A stretch of DNA of 32,701 nt from NCBI GenBank assembly GCA_900101355.1, contig FMUV01000028.1:1-32701 (forward strand), given 5' to 3'. How positions within the stretch are numbered: the stretch's first letter is position 1; each line of letters starts with the position of its first letter. Shown one piece after another: positions 7,768 through 16,779 of this stretch. The position numbers and the translations under genes are program-made. Source of the stretch: Ruminococcus sp. YE282 (GTDB lineage: Bacteria > Bacillota > Clostridia > Oscillospirales > Acutalibacteraceae). The notes beneath the pieces were generated by a model. The model was not told the origin of the DNA and did no database searches. It saw only the letters and a program-made list of their open reading frames with translations.

Positions 7768-9063
7768 TTATTCTTTAGTATCAAAGCGCACTTTTATTGA
7801 ATTTGCGTGCGCTGTAAGTCCCTCGGTATTTGCAAAGCGAACGATATCGTCAGCATCATTTTTTAGGGCGTTTTCTGTGTAATAAATAAAGCTTGATTTC
7901 TTTATAAAACTATCGACCGACAGCGGTGAGAAAAATCTTGCTGTTCCGCTGGTAGGCAAAACATGGTTAGGTCCTGCAAAATAGTCGCCAAGCGGTTCCG
8001 GACTGTAATTTCCAAGAAAAACAGAACCTGCATTATCAAGTTTTCCTATATATTCCATTGGATTTTCACAACATACTTCAAGATGTTCGGGAGCAAGCTC
8101 ATTGGCAAACTCTATTGCCTGATTCATATCAGAACAAACAATAATTGCACCGAAGTTCTCAAGTGAAGATTTAATAATTTCATTCCTTGAAAGTTCTTTA
8201 ATTTGCTTGTCAAGCTCTTGCTTTGTCTTATCTGCAATGTCCTGAGAATCTGTAAGAAGAATTGCCGAGGCTAATCTGTCGTGTTCTGCCTGACTCATAA
8301 GGTCTGCGGCAAGGAACTTTGGATTAGCACTTTTGTCGGCTACTATAAGTATTTCGCTTGGCCCGGCTATCATATCAATATCTACTGTACCGTACAAAAG
8401 TTTCTTGGCAGTAGCAACAAAGATATTTCCCGGACCGACTATTTTATCGACCTTTGGTACAGTTTCTGTACCGTAAGCAAGTGCTGCAACAGCCTGTGCG
8501 CCGCCCATAAGGAAAATTCGGTCAACTCCTGCAATTTTTGCCGCAGCTATAATATTCGGATTTGGTGTGCCGTCTTTTTGAGGAGGAGTACACATTATCA
8601 GCTCCTCAACTCCTGCAATTTTTGCCGGGATAGCATTCATAAGCACTGACGACGGGTATGCAGCTGTGCCGCCTGGCACATATAATCCCACACGTTTCAA
8701 ACCGCGTATTCTCTGCCCCATTATTACGCCGTTGCTTTTTGTGGTCAACCAGCTTTGCTGAAGCTGACGACGGTGAAAGTCAGAAATATTTGCCGTAGCC
8801 TTTTTTACTGTTTCAATATACTCTGAGTCACACTTTGCTATAATATTATCAATATCTTCCTTTAAAATTTCTGTTTTTTCAGGAGCCTTGCCGTCAAACT
8901 TGATTGTGTAATCTTTAACGACTTTGTCCCCGTTTATTCTGACATTCTCAATTATTTCAGAGACCGTCGGAATAACGTTTTTGTCGGAATTTTGAGATCT
9001 TGCTTTTAATGTATTAATAAACTCGTATTCTTTTTTGCCGTCTGCTGTTACTGTTGCTATCAT
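7768..9063 (-). CDS. hisD: Histidinol dehydrogenase HisD
   Basis: The 431-residue NAD-dependent, zinc-containing enzyme oxidises L-histidinol to histidine in two steps. Seen in order: [35 protein letters not shown], the signature with zinc ligands in [15 protein letters not shown], and [21 protein letters not shown] with the active-site histidine. The zinc-binding His near the end is in GLTAHANS. Its ATG overlaps the hisG stop as ATGA (9060-9063), implying translational coupling. Confidence 0.97.
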   Translation of the reverse strand: MIATVTADGKKEYEFINTLKARSQNSDKNVIPTVSEIIENVRINGDKVVKDYTIKFDGKAPEKTEILKEDIDNIIAKCDSEYIETVKKATANISDFHRRQLQQSWLTTKSNGVIMGQRIRGLKRVGLYVPGGTAAYPSSVLMNAIPAKIAGVEELIMCTPPQKDGTPNPNIIAAAKIAGVDRIFLMGGAQAVAALAYGTETVPKVDKIVGPGNIFVATAKKLLYGTVDIDMIAGPSEILIVADKSANPKFLAADLMSQAEHDRLASAILLTDSQDIADKTKQELDKQIKELSRNEIIKSSLENFGAIIVCSDMNQAIEFANELAPEHLEVCCENPMEYIGKLDNAGSVFLGNYSPEPLGDYFAGPNHVLPTSGTARFFSPLSVDSFIKKSSFIYYTENALKNDADDIVRFANTEGLTAHANSIKVRFDTKE

Positions 9064-9689
9064 TTTGTTGCAGCCTCCAATTTATTTTGCAATGCTTCAA
9101 TTTCATTTTTTCTTAATTTAAGGCTTGCTGTATTGGCAATTAATCTTGCCGAAATATCAGTTACCCATTCAATAACCTCAAGTCCGTTGGCTTTTAAGGT
9201 TGAGCCGGTTTCAACTATATCAACAATTCCGTCAGACAGTCCAACAAGCGGAGCAAGTTCAACAGATCCCTCAATTTTGATGATTCTTACATCCATATTT
9301 TTATCATCAAAAAATGCTCTGGTTACATTAGGATACTTTGTAGCGATAGTTTTGGTATTGTATCCGCCATAAAAATCATAACCTTTTTTAGTTGCAAGGG
9401 CAAATTTACATTTGCCAAAACCCAAGTCAAGAAGCTCATAGAACGATGTTCCGTTCTCAAGAATTGTATCCTTTCCGACAACTCCCAAATCGCAAACTCC
9501 GTGTTCAACATATGTAATAACATCTGCTGCTTTTGCAAGCACTACTTCAAAGTCATTGTTACCTACCGGCAAAATCAGACGTCTGCCCTTATTTTTTACT
9601 TCATCACAGTTATATCCGATTTTTTCAAATAATTCAATTGTCGTTTTTTCAAGTCTGCCTTTTGTCAAGGCAATCCGCAATGGGTTCAT
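9060..9689 (-). CDS. hisG: ATP phosphoribosyltransferase HisG, short form
   Basis: This is the first committed step, joining ATP and PRPP. At 209 residues it is the short form, which lacks the C-terminal ACT-like regulatory domain and needs HisZ for activity and histidine feedback. The PRPP-binding signature region IVDIVETGSTLKANGL is present, as is the LRIALTKGRLEK opening. hisZ lies directly upstream (22-base gap, TTGAAAGGATTA ribosome site), which fits the HisG/HisZ hetero-octamer. Confidence 0.96.
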   Translation of the reverse strand: MNPLRIALTKGRLEKTTIELFEKIGYNCDEVKNKGRRLILPVGNNDFEVVLAKAADVITYVEHGVCDLGVVGKDTILENGTSFYELLDLGFGKCKFALATKKGYDFYGGYNTKTIATKYPNVTRAFFDDKNMDVRIIKIEGSVELAPLVGLSDGIVDIVETGSTLKANGLEVIEWVTDISARLIANTASLKLRKNEIEALQNKLEAATK

Positions 9690-9711
9690 ATATGTAATCC
9701 TTTCAAGAGTA

Positions 9712-10881
9712 TTATCCTACAACTTTAACTTCCGCTATGCCTCGCTTGGAAGCAAATTCTTTGGTTGCTTCAAGAGTAGGCAATGTCGAAAATTCAGCCT
9801 TTGTACCGCCTTCAATAAGCTGAGAAACAAGGTTGATTCCTTCAATTTCATAACCGTCCTGTGCAAAAATCAGTACATCGGGTTTATCAGAATAACTGAC
9901 GTCAGAATCAGCAAGCTGTTTAATTGTAACGGCGTCAGTATCAATTGCGAATCCGGCTGCACCCATAGGCGCATCAAATACTGAAAGTAAGTCATCGTAT
10001 CTTCCGCCCGAAAGCACTGCATCGCCGATTCCGTTTATGTATCCGGTGAATACAATTCCCGTATAATAATCGTTTCTTTGAACGAGTCCAAGGTCAATAA
10101 TAAGCTTGTCGCCTAATCCAAGAGGAATAAGGCTGTCATAAATCTTGTGCAAATAATCAAGTGCTTCAACTGCATTTGTATCCTCACAAATTTCAAAAGC
10201 TTTTGTAAACACTTCTTCACCGCCGAAGAGTGACGGTAAACTGCGAATTGCCGAAACAGCTTTGCAAGGCTCAAGTCTGTCAAGCAAATTATTCAGTGCC
10301 GAATAGTTTTTGCCTTCAATCGACACACGGATTTTTTCTTTATAATCATCATCAATGTCCAGTTCTTTGGATAATGCATCAAATACTTCTGCATGTCCGA
10401 GTTCAATTCTGAAATCGTTTGCAACCGATGAAATGGCCTTAACAGCAGTTGAAAGAATTTCAAGGTCGGCTCTAAGACCTTTGACCCCGAGAAGCTCAAC
10501 ACCCATTTGCATTAGTTCATTGCGTCTGCCGGTCAATGTCGGATTATTGCGGTAAACAGCCTGTTTATAGTATAAACGGACTGGTAGAGCGCTGTTTTTT
10601 AGTCTTGATGATACCATTCTTGCGATTGGCAATGTTGAATCAGGACGTGCTACAAGCAGCCTGCCCTTATTGTCAACCATTTTAAACATTGACTCCTGTG
10701 AAATTCCGCTGCACGGAATCGAAAACACATCGTAAAATTCAATTCCCGGAGTAATAACTTTTTGAAAGCCTCTTGAAACAAATACTTTCTCAATTTTTCC
10801 GCAGATATCATCCATAGCGGACGCTTCGGCAAACAAAAAGTCCTTTGTGCCTTCCGGAGTTATTCTTAAATACTTCTTCAT
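9712..10881 (-). CDS. hisZ: ATP phosphoribosyltransferase regulatory subunit HisZ
   Basis: The 389-residue protein is a catalytically inactive paralogue of class II histidyl-tRNA synthetase that activates and regulates short-form HisG. Synthetase-like features are PEGTKDFLFAEA, motif 2-like VRLYYKQAVYRNNP followed by GRRNELMQMGVELLG, and GGRYDDLL. It lacks the C-terminal anticodon-binding domain of true HisRS, and it is the first gene of the his operon next to hisG, which argues for HisZ over HisS. The start ATG 10881 has GAGAGGGATAT upstream. Confidence 0.94.
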   Translation of the reverse strand: MKKYLRITPEGTKDFLFAEASAMDDICGKIEKVFVSRGFQKVITPGIEFYDVFSIPCSGISQESMFKMVDNKGRLLVARPDSTLPIARMVSSRLKNSALPVRLYYKQAVYRNNPTLTGRRNELMQMGVELLGVKGLRADLEILSTAVKAISSVANDFRIELGHAEVFDALSKELDIDDDYKEKIRVSIEGKNYSALNNLLDRLEPCKAVSAIRSLPSLFGGEEVFTKAFEICEDTNAVEALDYLHKIYDSLIPLGLGDKLIIDLGLVQRNDYYTGIVFTGYINGIGDAVLSGGRYDDLLSVFDAPMGAAGFAIDTDAVTIKQLADSDVSYSDKPDVLIFAQDGYEIEGINLVSQLIEGGTKAEFSTLPTLEATKEFASKRGIAEVKVVG

Positions 10882-10917
10882 ATATCCCTCTCAAATTCAC
10901 TTTATCGTAGTAATGTG

Positions 10918-10937
10918 TTAATATGGTATCATATTAA
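10918..10937. promoter_or_regulatory. Palindrome over the his -10: candidate operator
   Basis: The arms TTAATATG (10918-10925) and CATATTAA (10930-10937) are perfect inverted complements with a GTAT spacer. They span the predicted -10 and the start region of the his promoter, where a repressor would block initiation. The regulator is not identifiable from the sequence, and AT-rich palindromes can arise by chance. Confidence 0.4.
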
Positions 10938-10951
10938 AACAAATATGTCAA
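10923..10951 (-). promoter_or_regulatory. Predicted SigA promoter of the his operon
   Basis: On the minus strand a perfect -35 TTGACA (10946-10951) is followed 17 bases later by TACCAT (10923-10928). Transcription would begin near 10916, giving a leader of about 35 bases before hisZ. The -35 lies 5 bases from the stop of the upstream transporter gene. No T-box or attenuator fits in so short a leader. Confidence 0.6.
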
Positions 10952-10956
10952 ATCAC

Positions 10957-12348
10957 TTATTTATTTTTGGTATTATTACTATTTTTAAAATTAGAACTAT
11001 CATCAGATTTAGTTTCTTTATCTAAATCATTGTTTTTGTTTTCTTCGTTTTCATTTTCAACAGCCTTATCGCCCATTATGAACTTCATAAATTTTGCTTT
11101 TTGCTGTTTTTCCTTTTGCTCTCTGATTTTCTTTTGTTCTTGTTCTATTTTAGCATAATTTAAAACTTCAAAATCAAGAGCTTCCTGAGCTATTTTCCCT
11201 TTTTTACTTATTGAATTATTTACCTTTTTGCCGACAAGCGAGTAGATAACCGCATAAATCGGAGTTCCAAGTATAAAACCTATCATTCCGAACAATGCGC
11301 CTCCGACAACAACGGAAAACAAAACCCAAAAACTTGAAAGTCCGACTTGGTTTCCTATAATCTTTGGCTTGAAAAGATTTCCGTCAAATTGTTGTATGAT
11401 AACCAATATAATTACAAAAATAATCATATCTTTTGGACTTACAAGCAAAAGAATAAATGCACTCGGAATACCTCCGATAAACGGACCAAAAAATGGAATT
11501 ATGTTACTTACGCCGATAAGAACGCCGATTAAGGCTGCATACGGAAGATGAAAAATCGACATAGTAATAAAGGTTAGAAGTCCTACAAATGCTGCGTCAA
11601 GAATATCGCCTACAAGAAAACGACCGCATTTGGTATCTGTAATATCAACTACTTCATACACTTTAGGAAGCCATTTCATCGGAATAAATGCAACTGCAAT
11701 TCGCTTAACCTGACGACACAGTCTCTCTTTTTCGGCAAGGAAATATACCGAAATAACAACACCCATAACAAAATTGTATACTCCGGAAGTAGTGTTTGAC
11801 AGCATATCAAATATGAACTGCGTTGCCCCGCCGGCTGTGCTTGTTATATTACTGAATGTAAGCAATTCTGTCATTTCGTTAAATAACTGATTCATTGCGT
11901 CATTTAGGCTGAAATCGGTATGGAATGTACCGTTTGTCCAATCAAAAAATTCATTGATGTACTGGGTTGCATTTTTAAAGTATGCAGGCATATTATCAAT
12001 AAGATTTACTACGTTCGTAGCTATCTGCGGAACTACAATCTCAATGATTAATACAATCAACGCCACAACGATCAAATATGTGCAAACCAGCGAAAGCGGT
12101 TTTTTTAGCTTTTGAAGCGGTTCTCTTTTTGCACTGATTTTGCCGAATGCCTTTGTATAAAAAAACTTATATGGGAAATTTAGAATATATGCAAATAAAA
12201 AGCCAATCAAAAAAGGAGATAATATTGATGCTATGGTAGATAATATTTGCCACACAATATTCATATTATCTTTTACGAGCAATAAAGCTACTGTGAATGA
12301 TATTGCAATGATTACATTCTTCATTGACAAAAATTTCTTCAAATTCAT
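10957..12348 (-). CDS. AI-2E family transporter (PerM/YdiK-like membrane protein)
   Basis: The polytopic membrane protein of about 463 residues matches the AI-2E transporter/UPF0118 family. An N-terminal hydrophobic pair (about 12-60) is followed by a periplasmic-type segment VVNLIDNMPAYFKNATQYINEFF, then the conserved core VGDILDAAFVGLLTFI, IPFFGPFIGGIPSAFI and FWVLFSVVVGGALFGMIGFILGTPIYAVIYSLV. The last 75 or so residues are a charged Lys/Glu/Asn-rich tail that looks disordered or coiled. Substrates vary across the family and cannot be predicted. AAGGAGTGAT overlaps the polC stop; starts at GTG 12351, ATG 12348 or TTG 12342 are possible, and TTG 12342 has the best spacing. It is the last gene of the pyrH-polC run. 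Confidence 0.88.
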   Translation of the reverse strand: MNLKKFLSMKNVIIAISFTVALLLVKDNMNIVWQILSTIASILSPFLIGFLFAYILNFPYKFFYTKAFGKISAKREPLQKLKKPLSLVCTYLIVVALIVLIIEIVVPQIATNVVNLIDNMPAYFKNATQYINEFFDWTNGTFHTDFSLNDAMNQLFNEMTELLTFSNITSTAGGATQFIFDMLSNTTSGVYNFVMGVVISVYFLAEKERLCRQVKRIAVAFIPMKWLPKVYEVVDITDTKCGRFLVGDILDAAFVGLLTFITMSIFHLPYAALIGVLIGVSNIIPFFGPFIGGIPSAFILLLVSPKDMIIFVIILVIIQQFDGNLFKPKIIGNQVGLSSFWVLFSVVVGGALFGMIGFILGTPIYAVIYSLVGKKVNNSISKKGKIAQEALDFEVLNYAKIEQEQKKIREQKEKQQKAKFMKFIMGDKAVENENEENKNNDLDKETKSDDSSNFKNSNNTKNK

Positions 12349-12354
12349 CACTCC

Positions 12355-15300
12355 TTAAAATAGTGACATCTGTGAACTTTCAGGCAAATCGCCCAAAACA
12401 CCGACGGTCCTAAGGGTTTCTATAACTGATTTTGAAACCTTAGTTTTTACCTGCATATCTTCAATTGAAAGATACTCATTATGTTTGCCGGATTCGGCAA
12501 GTGCAATGGCAGCAGCCTCACCGACACCGGGAAGTGCAGAAAACGGAAGGCGTACTTTTCCGTCCTCGACCTTAAACATCTTTGCTTCTGATTTATATAT
12601 GTCAATCGGAAGAACTTCTATTCCCCTTGCCATCATCTCATTTACAATCTGTAAGGTTGAAAATTCTGCATTGTCTTTTACAGTTGCTTCGTGTACACTT
12701 TGCTTATGTTTAATTTGATTCATTTTTTCTCTGACTGCTTTTTGTCCCTGCATTACAAGTGCGCCATCAAGGTCTTCGCTTCGTACCGTAAAATATGCTG
12801 CATAGTATTCAACCGGCTTGTGAACTTTATACCAACCAAGTCTTAATGCGGCAATCATATATGCAGCTGCGTGAGCCTTTGGGAACATATACTTGATTTT
12901 CATACAAGAATCAATGTACCACTGCGGAACGTTATGTTCCCGCATTGCATTAAAATGTTCCTCTGTAAGCAGTTTCGTGGCGTTACCTTTACGCACAATC
13001 TCCATAATTTTAAAAGCCATGGACGGGTCAAGACCTTTGTGCATAAGATAGGTCATAATTGAGTCACGCGTACCGATAACTTCCGAAATGTCGCAGGTAC
13101 CGTTCTTAATAAGCTCCTGGGCATTTCCGAGCCATACATCGGTACCGTGAGAAAGTCCTGATATCTGCAAAAGGTCAGTAAAGGTTTTGGGCTGGGCTTC
13201 CATAAGCATTCCTCTTACAAAAGGTGTGCCACATTCAGGAATACTGAATGTACCGGTTTTTGAATCAATGTCTTCCGGAGTTACACCGAGTGCTTTTGTA
13301 GAAGTAAACAAAGACATAACGGCTTTGTCACTCATGGAAACCTTCATTACAGGAATACCGGTAAACATTTCAAGATAATGATAAATTGTCGGCACATCGT
13401 GTCCGAGCTCATCAAGCTTGGTAATTGTGTCATGAATTGAATGGAAATCGAAGTGCGTGGTTATGTTATCCGAGTTGACATCATTTGCCGGGTGCTGAAC
13501 CGGGCAAAAGTCATAAACTTCATTTGTTCTCGGTACAACAACCATACCGCCCGGGTGCTGACCTGTGGTACGCTTAACGCCGGTACAACCGATTGCAAGT
13601 CGTTTTAATTCAGCCTTATGGAAGCTGATACCTCTTTCCTGCTCGTATTTTTTTACAAATCCTATTGCGGTTTTTTCGGCAACGGTTGCAATTGTTCCGG
13701 CTTTAAACACATTGTTCTTACCGAACAATTCTTCCGTGTAGCGGTGGGATTTTGACTGGTACTCGCCGCTAAAGTTAAGGTCGATATCAGGCACCTTGTC
13801 ACCTTTGAATCCAAGGAATGTTTCAAACGGTATTTCGTGACCGTCTTGATCCATCTTTGTGCCGCATTCGGGACAATCCTTAGGCGGTAAATCAAATCCT
13901 GAACCATAGCTGCCGTCCGTTATAAACTCACTGTGTTTACACTTTGGACAAATATAATGAGGACAAAGCGGATTAACCTCAGAAATACCCGACATTGTTG
14001 CAACAAACGAAGAACCAACCGAACCTCTTGAACCAACAAGGTATCCATGTGCTTCGCTGTCGGCAACAAGCTTTTGAGCGGTCATATAAAGAACTGAAAA
14101 TCCGTATTTGGTAATTGAATTAAGTTCTTTATCAAGTCTTGCTTTTACGATTTCTGGCAAAGGATCGCCGTACTTTTCTTTTGCTCTTTTCCACGTAATA
14201 TCAATGAGCTGTTCCTGTGCACCCTCAATATTCGGAGGAAAAGTTCCCTTTGGAATAGGTCGTATATATTCGCACATATCAGCTATTTTGTTTGGATTTT
14301 CAACGACTACTTCATATGCCTTTTTCTCACCGAGCCATTCAAATTCTTTTAGCATTTCGGCAGTAGTTCTGAAGTAGAGCGGAGCCTGATCTTCCGCATC
14401 CTTAAAGCCCTGACCTGCAAGCAAAATTTTACGATAATCCCCATCGGTAGGGTCCATAAAATGTACGTCACAAGTAGCACAAACAGGTTTTCCAAGCTCT
14501 TTGCCAAGTTTAATGATGGTTCTGTCGATTTCGTGGAGTTCATCTAAGTTATTAAATGTACCCTCTCGAATCATAAATGCGTTGTTGCCCGACGGCTGTA
14601 TTTCAAGATAATCATAAAAAGAGGCAATTCTTTTAAGTTCAGCCCATGGTTTTCCTTTTAAAATACTTTCGTACAATTCACCCGCACAACAAGCAGAACC
14701 GATAATCAAACCTTCTCTGTGCTTAACAAGCTCACTTTTCGGAATCCTCGGTTTTTTATAAAAATAATTAAGGTGACTGAAAGAAATTAATTTGTAAAGA
14801 TTTTTCAATCCAACCTTATTTTTGGCAATAATTATCTGATGATACGTTCTGAGCTTTTTAAAATCGCCGCCGGCAATTTTAGTATTAATCTCAGCTGTTG
14901 TTGTAATTGCATAATCGTCTTTTAAACGAGTGCACAATGCAATAAAAATTCTCGCAAGTATTTCCGCATCATCAGTTGCACGGTGATGATTAAAATCACC
15001 TAATCTAAGATACTTGGCAACAGTATCAAGTTTGCAATTTTTTATATCCGATAAAATGGCACGGGAAATTGCAACCGTGTCAATTGAGGTATAGTTATAT
15101 TCTCTGCCCATATTTTCACAGGCTTTTCGTATAAAAGAAGTATCGAACGGCGCATTGTGTGCAACCAAAACGTTATCTCCCGCAAATTCAAGAAAGGCTG
15201 AAACAGCTTCGCTCTGTGACGGAGCGTCTTTAACCATATTATCGGTAATGCCGGTCAGTTGAGTTATTTTAGCAGGAATCGGCATTTCAGGATTTGCAAA

Positions 15301-16713
15301 AGTAGAAAACGTATCTGTGATTTCACCGTTAACTACTTTAATAGCACCGATTTCGGTAATTTTGTCACGTGCAGCGGATAGACCCGTGGTTTCAATATCA
15401 AAACAAATAAATGTTCCGTCAAACGGTGTATTTTGAGCGCCGTCAACGGATTCAACAAGGTCATCCATAAAATATGCTTCAACACCGTACAAAACCTTAA
15501 TCTTTTCTTCGTCGCCATTTATTTTATCGGCGGCTTTCATAGCATCCGGAAACGCTTGGGCGACGCCGTGATCTGTTATTGCAACAGCTTTGTGTCCCCA
15601 TTGGTAGGCTCTTTTTACAAGTTCACCGGCAGGAGTAACAGCGTCCATCTGAGACATATTTGTATGCATATGAAGTTCAACACGCTTTTTTTCTGCTTTG
15701 TCACACACCTGAACCTTTTTTGCGGTTCCGATTGACCTTGCATTAAGTACTATTTCTCCTGCATACTTATCATATTCTATATCGCCCATAGCTACAATTG
15801 TGCTGCCTTTTTTCAGAGTATCTAAAGGAGCACAATCTTTAATTGAGTTAAATATTTTAACTGTTGTAGAACCTGTATAATCGGTAATATCAAAGTTGAA
15901 TATGTTTTTGTCACCTGACTTGGTGACTCTTTTATCAATATCAAAAACGTCTCCCCATACAACAACTCTGCCGGAATCTTCGGCAATTGAGCTTATAGGA
16001 ACCATTTTTCCTCTGATTGAGCTTCCGTACAAAGGACGAACGGAAGATTGTATGAGCTGAGGAGAAGCAAATTTTCCTTCTCGAATTTCGACTTCTTCAG
16101 TAACATTTTCTGAATGTTGTTTTTGAACTTTCTTAGAGTTTTCCTCTTCCTCTTTGTAAAAATCGGCAGCTTTTGCAAGTTGCTCTCGCTGCATTTGCTG
16201 TTCGGCACTCTTAATAACCTCTTTGTATTCATCGCTGTCGGCGTTTACCTCAAGAGTACCTGTATAATTGATACTTAAATGTAAATCAAATTCTTCTGCT
16301 ATAAGGTTAACAAGTGCTTTGTCAAAGACTTTGGCATCAAGCAATGACTTGCCGCCGTTTTGTAATTCAATTGTGAGTGTATTATCGCTGAAGCTTACAT
16401 TTGCATTTGTTAAAGTACCGTTAACACTTGGTATTTCTCTTTTAATGGATAAATAAAGCTGAGGAAAATATGTTGTATTAAACAATTCCGATTTATAATG
16501 AGGTTTAATTCGAACATGAGCGTTTAAAGCAGTTGACAGATTTTTTTCAACTGTAAACAACTCGTTTACATCAATTAGGGCGGGAAAATCAACCTTAATT
16601 TTTACCAATCTCGCTTCATTTAATATATTCACTTTTGTTATATTTCCGTTTGCGATACAATCAGACAAAGGAGATTGACAAACAGAGAGATAGATTTCGC
16701 CTAAAGTTTTCAT
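12355..16713 (-). CDS. polC: DNA polymerase III alpha subunit, PolC type
   Basis: The 1452-residue Gram-positive replicative polymerase has built-in proofreading. Order: an N-terminal domain, a charged linker near 165-205, an OB-fold (VVVWGDVFDIDKRV, about 252), a PHP domain (ELHMHTNMSQMDA, about 348), an inserted DEDD 3'-5' exonuclease (FICFDIETTG, about 434, with HNAPFDTSF and a later HHRATDDAE), the rest of PHP, then the polymerase core. A zinc ribbon CPKC...CPEC sits at about 922-955 and the catalytic acidic motif PDIDLNFSGE at about 976. The length and order match PolC, not DnaE. ATG 16713 follows AAGGAATATT. Confidence 0.98.
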   Translation of the reverse strand: MKTLGEIYLSVCQSPLSDCIANGNITKVNILNEARLVKIKVDFPALIDVNELFTVEKNLSTALNAHVRIKPHYKSELFNTTYFPQLYLSIKREIPSVNGTLTNANVSFSDNTLTIELQNGGKSLLDAKVFDKALVNLIAEEFDLHLSINYTGTLEVNADSDEYKEVIKSAEQQMQREQLAKAADFYKEEEENSKKVQKQHSENVTEEVEIREGKFASPQLIQSSVRPLYGSSIRGKMVPISSIAEDSGRVVVWGDVFDIDKRVTKSGDKNIFNFDITDYTGSTTVKIFNSIKDCAPLDTLKKGSTIVAMGDIEYDKYAGEIVLNARSIGTAKKVQVCDKAEKKRVELHMHTNMSQMDAVTPAGELVKRAYQWGHKAVAITDHGVAQAFPDAMKAADKINGDEEKIKVLYGVEAYFMDDLVESVDGAQNTPFDGTFICFDIETTGLSAARDKITEIGAIKVVNGEITDTFSTFANPEMPIPAKITQLTGITDNMVKDAPSQSEAVSAFLEFAGDNVLVAHNAPFDTSFIRKACENMGREYNYTSIDTVAISRAILSDIKNCKLDTVAKYLRLGDFNHHRATDDAEILARIFIALCTRLKDDYAITTTAEINTKIAGGDFKKLRTYHQIIIAKNKVGLKNLYKLISFSHLNYFYKKPRIPKSELVKHREGLIIGSACCAGELYESILKGKPWAELKRIASFYDYLEIQPSGNNAFMIREGTFNNLDELHEIDRTIIKLGKELGKPVCATCDVHFMDPTDGDYRKILLAGQGFKDAEDQAPLYFRTTAEMLKEFEWLGEKKAYEVVVENPNKIADMCEYIRPIPKGTFPPNIEGAQEQLIDITWKRAKEKYGDPLPEIVKARLDKELNSITKYGFSVLYMTAQKLVADSEAHGYLVGSRGSVGSSFVATMSGISEVNPLCPHYICPKCKHSEFITDGSYGSGFDLPPKDCPECGTKMDQDGHEIPFETFLGFKGDKVPDIDLNFSGEYQSKSHRYTEELFGKNNVFKAGTIATVAEKTAIGFVKKYEQERGISFHKAELKRLAIGCTGVKRTTGQHPGGMVVVPRTNEVYDFCPVQHPANDVNSDNITTHFDFHSIHDTITKLDELGHDVPTIYHYLEMFTGIPVMKVSMSDKAVMSLFTSTKALGVTPEDIDSKTGTFSIPECGTPFVRGMLMEAQPKTFTDLLQISGLSHGTDVWLGNAQELIKNGTCDISEVIGTRDSIMTYLMHKGLDPSMAFKIMEIVRKGNATKLLTEEHFNAMREHNVPQWYIDSCMKIKYMFPKAHAAAYMIAALRLGWYKVHKPVEYYAAYFTVRSEDLDGALVMQGQKAVREKMNQIKHKQSVHEATVKDNAEFSTLQIVNEMMARGIEVLPIDIYKSEAKMFKVEDGKVRLPFSALPGVGEAAAIALAESGKHNEYLSIEDMQVKTKVSKSVIETLRTVGVLGDLPESSQMSLF

Positions 16714-16779
16714 AATATTCCTTATAAATTCAAATCTAATTTAGAATTTTTTTAAAAAATAATGTATATTCAAATACGA

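Noticed and set aside
9712..10881. Histidyl-tRNA synthetase HisS instead of HisZ
   Set aside because: It lacks the anticodon-binding C-terminal domain, is adjacent to a short-form hisG and is too short for HisS.
10882..10922. T-box or attenuator before hisZ
   Set aside because: The predicted leader is about 35 bases, far too short, and no terminator-like hairpin or T-box bulge sequence is present.
15433..15735. A 100-codon plus-strand frame within polC
   Set aside because: It is antisense to the PHP and exonuclease region of polC and has no independent signals.
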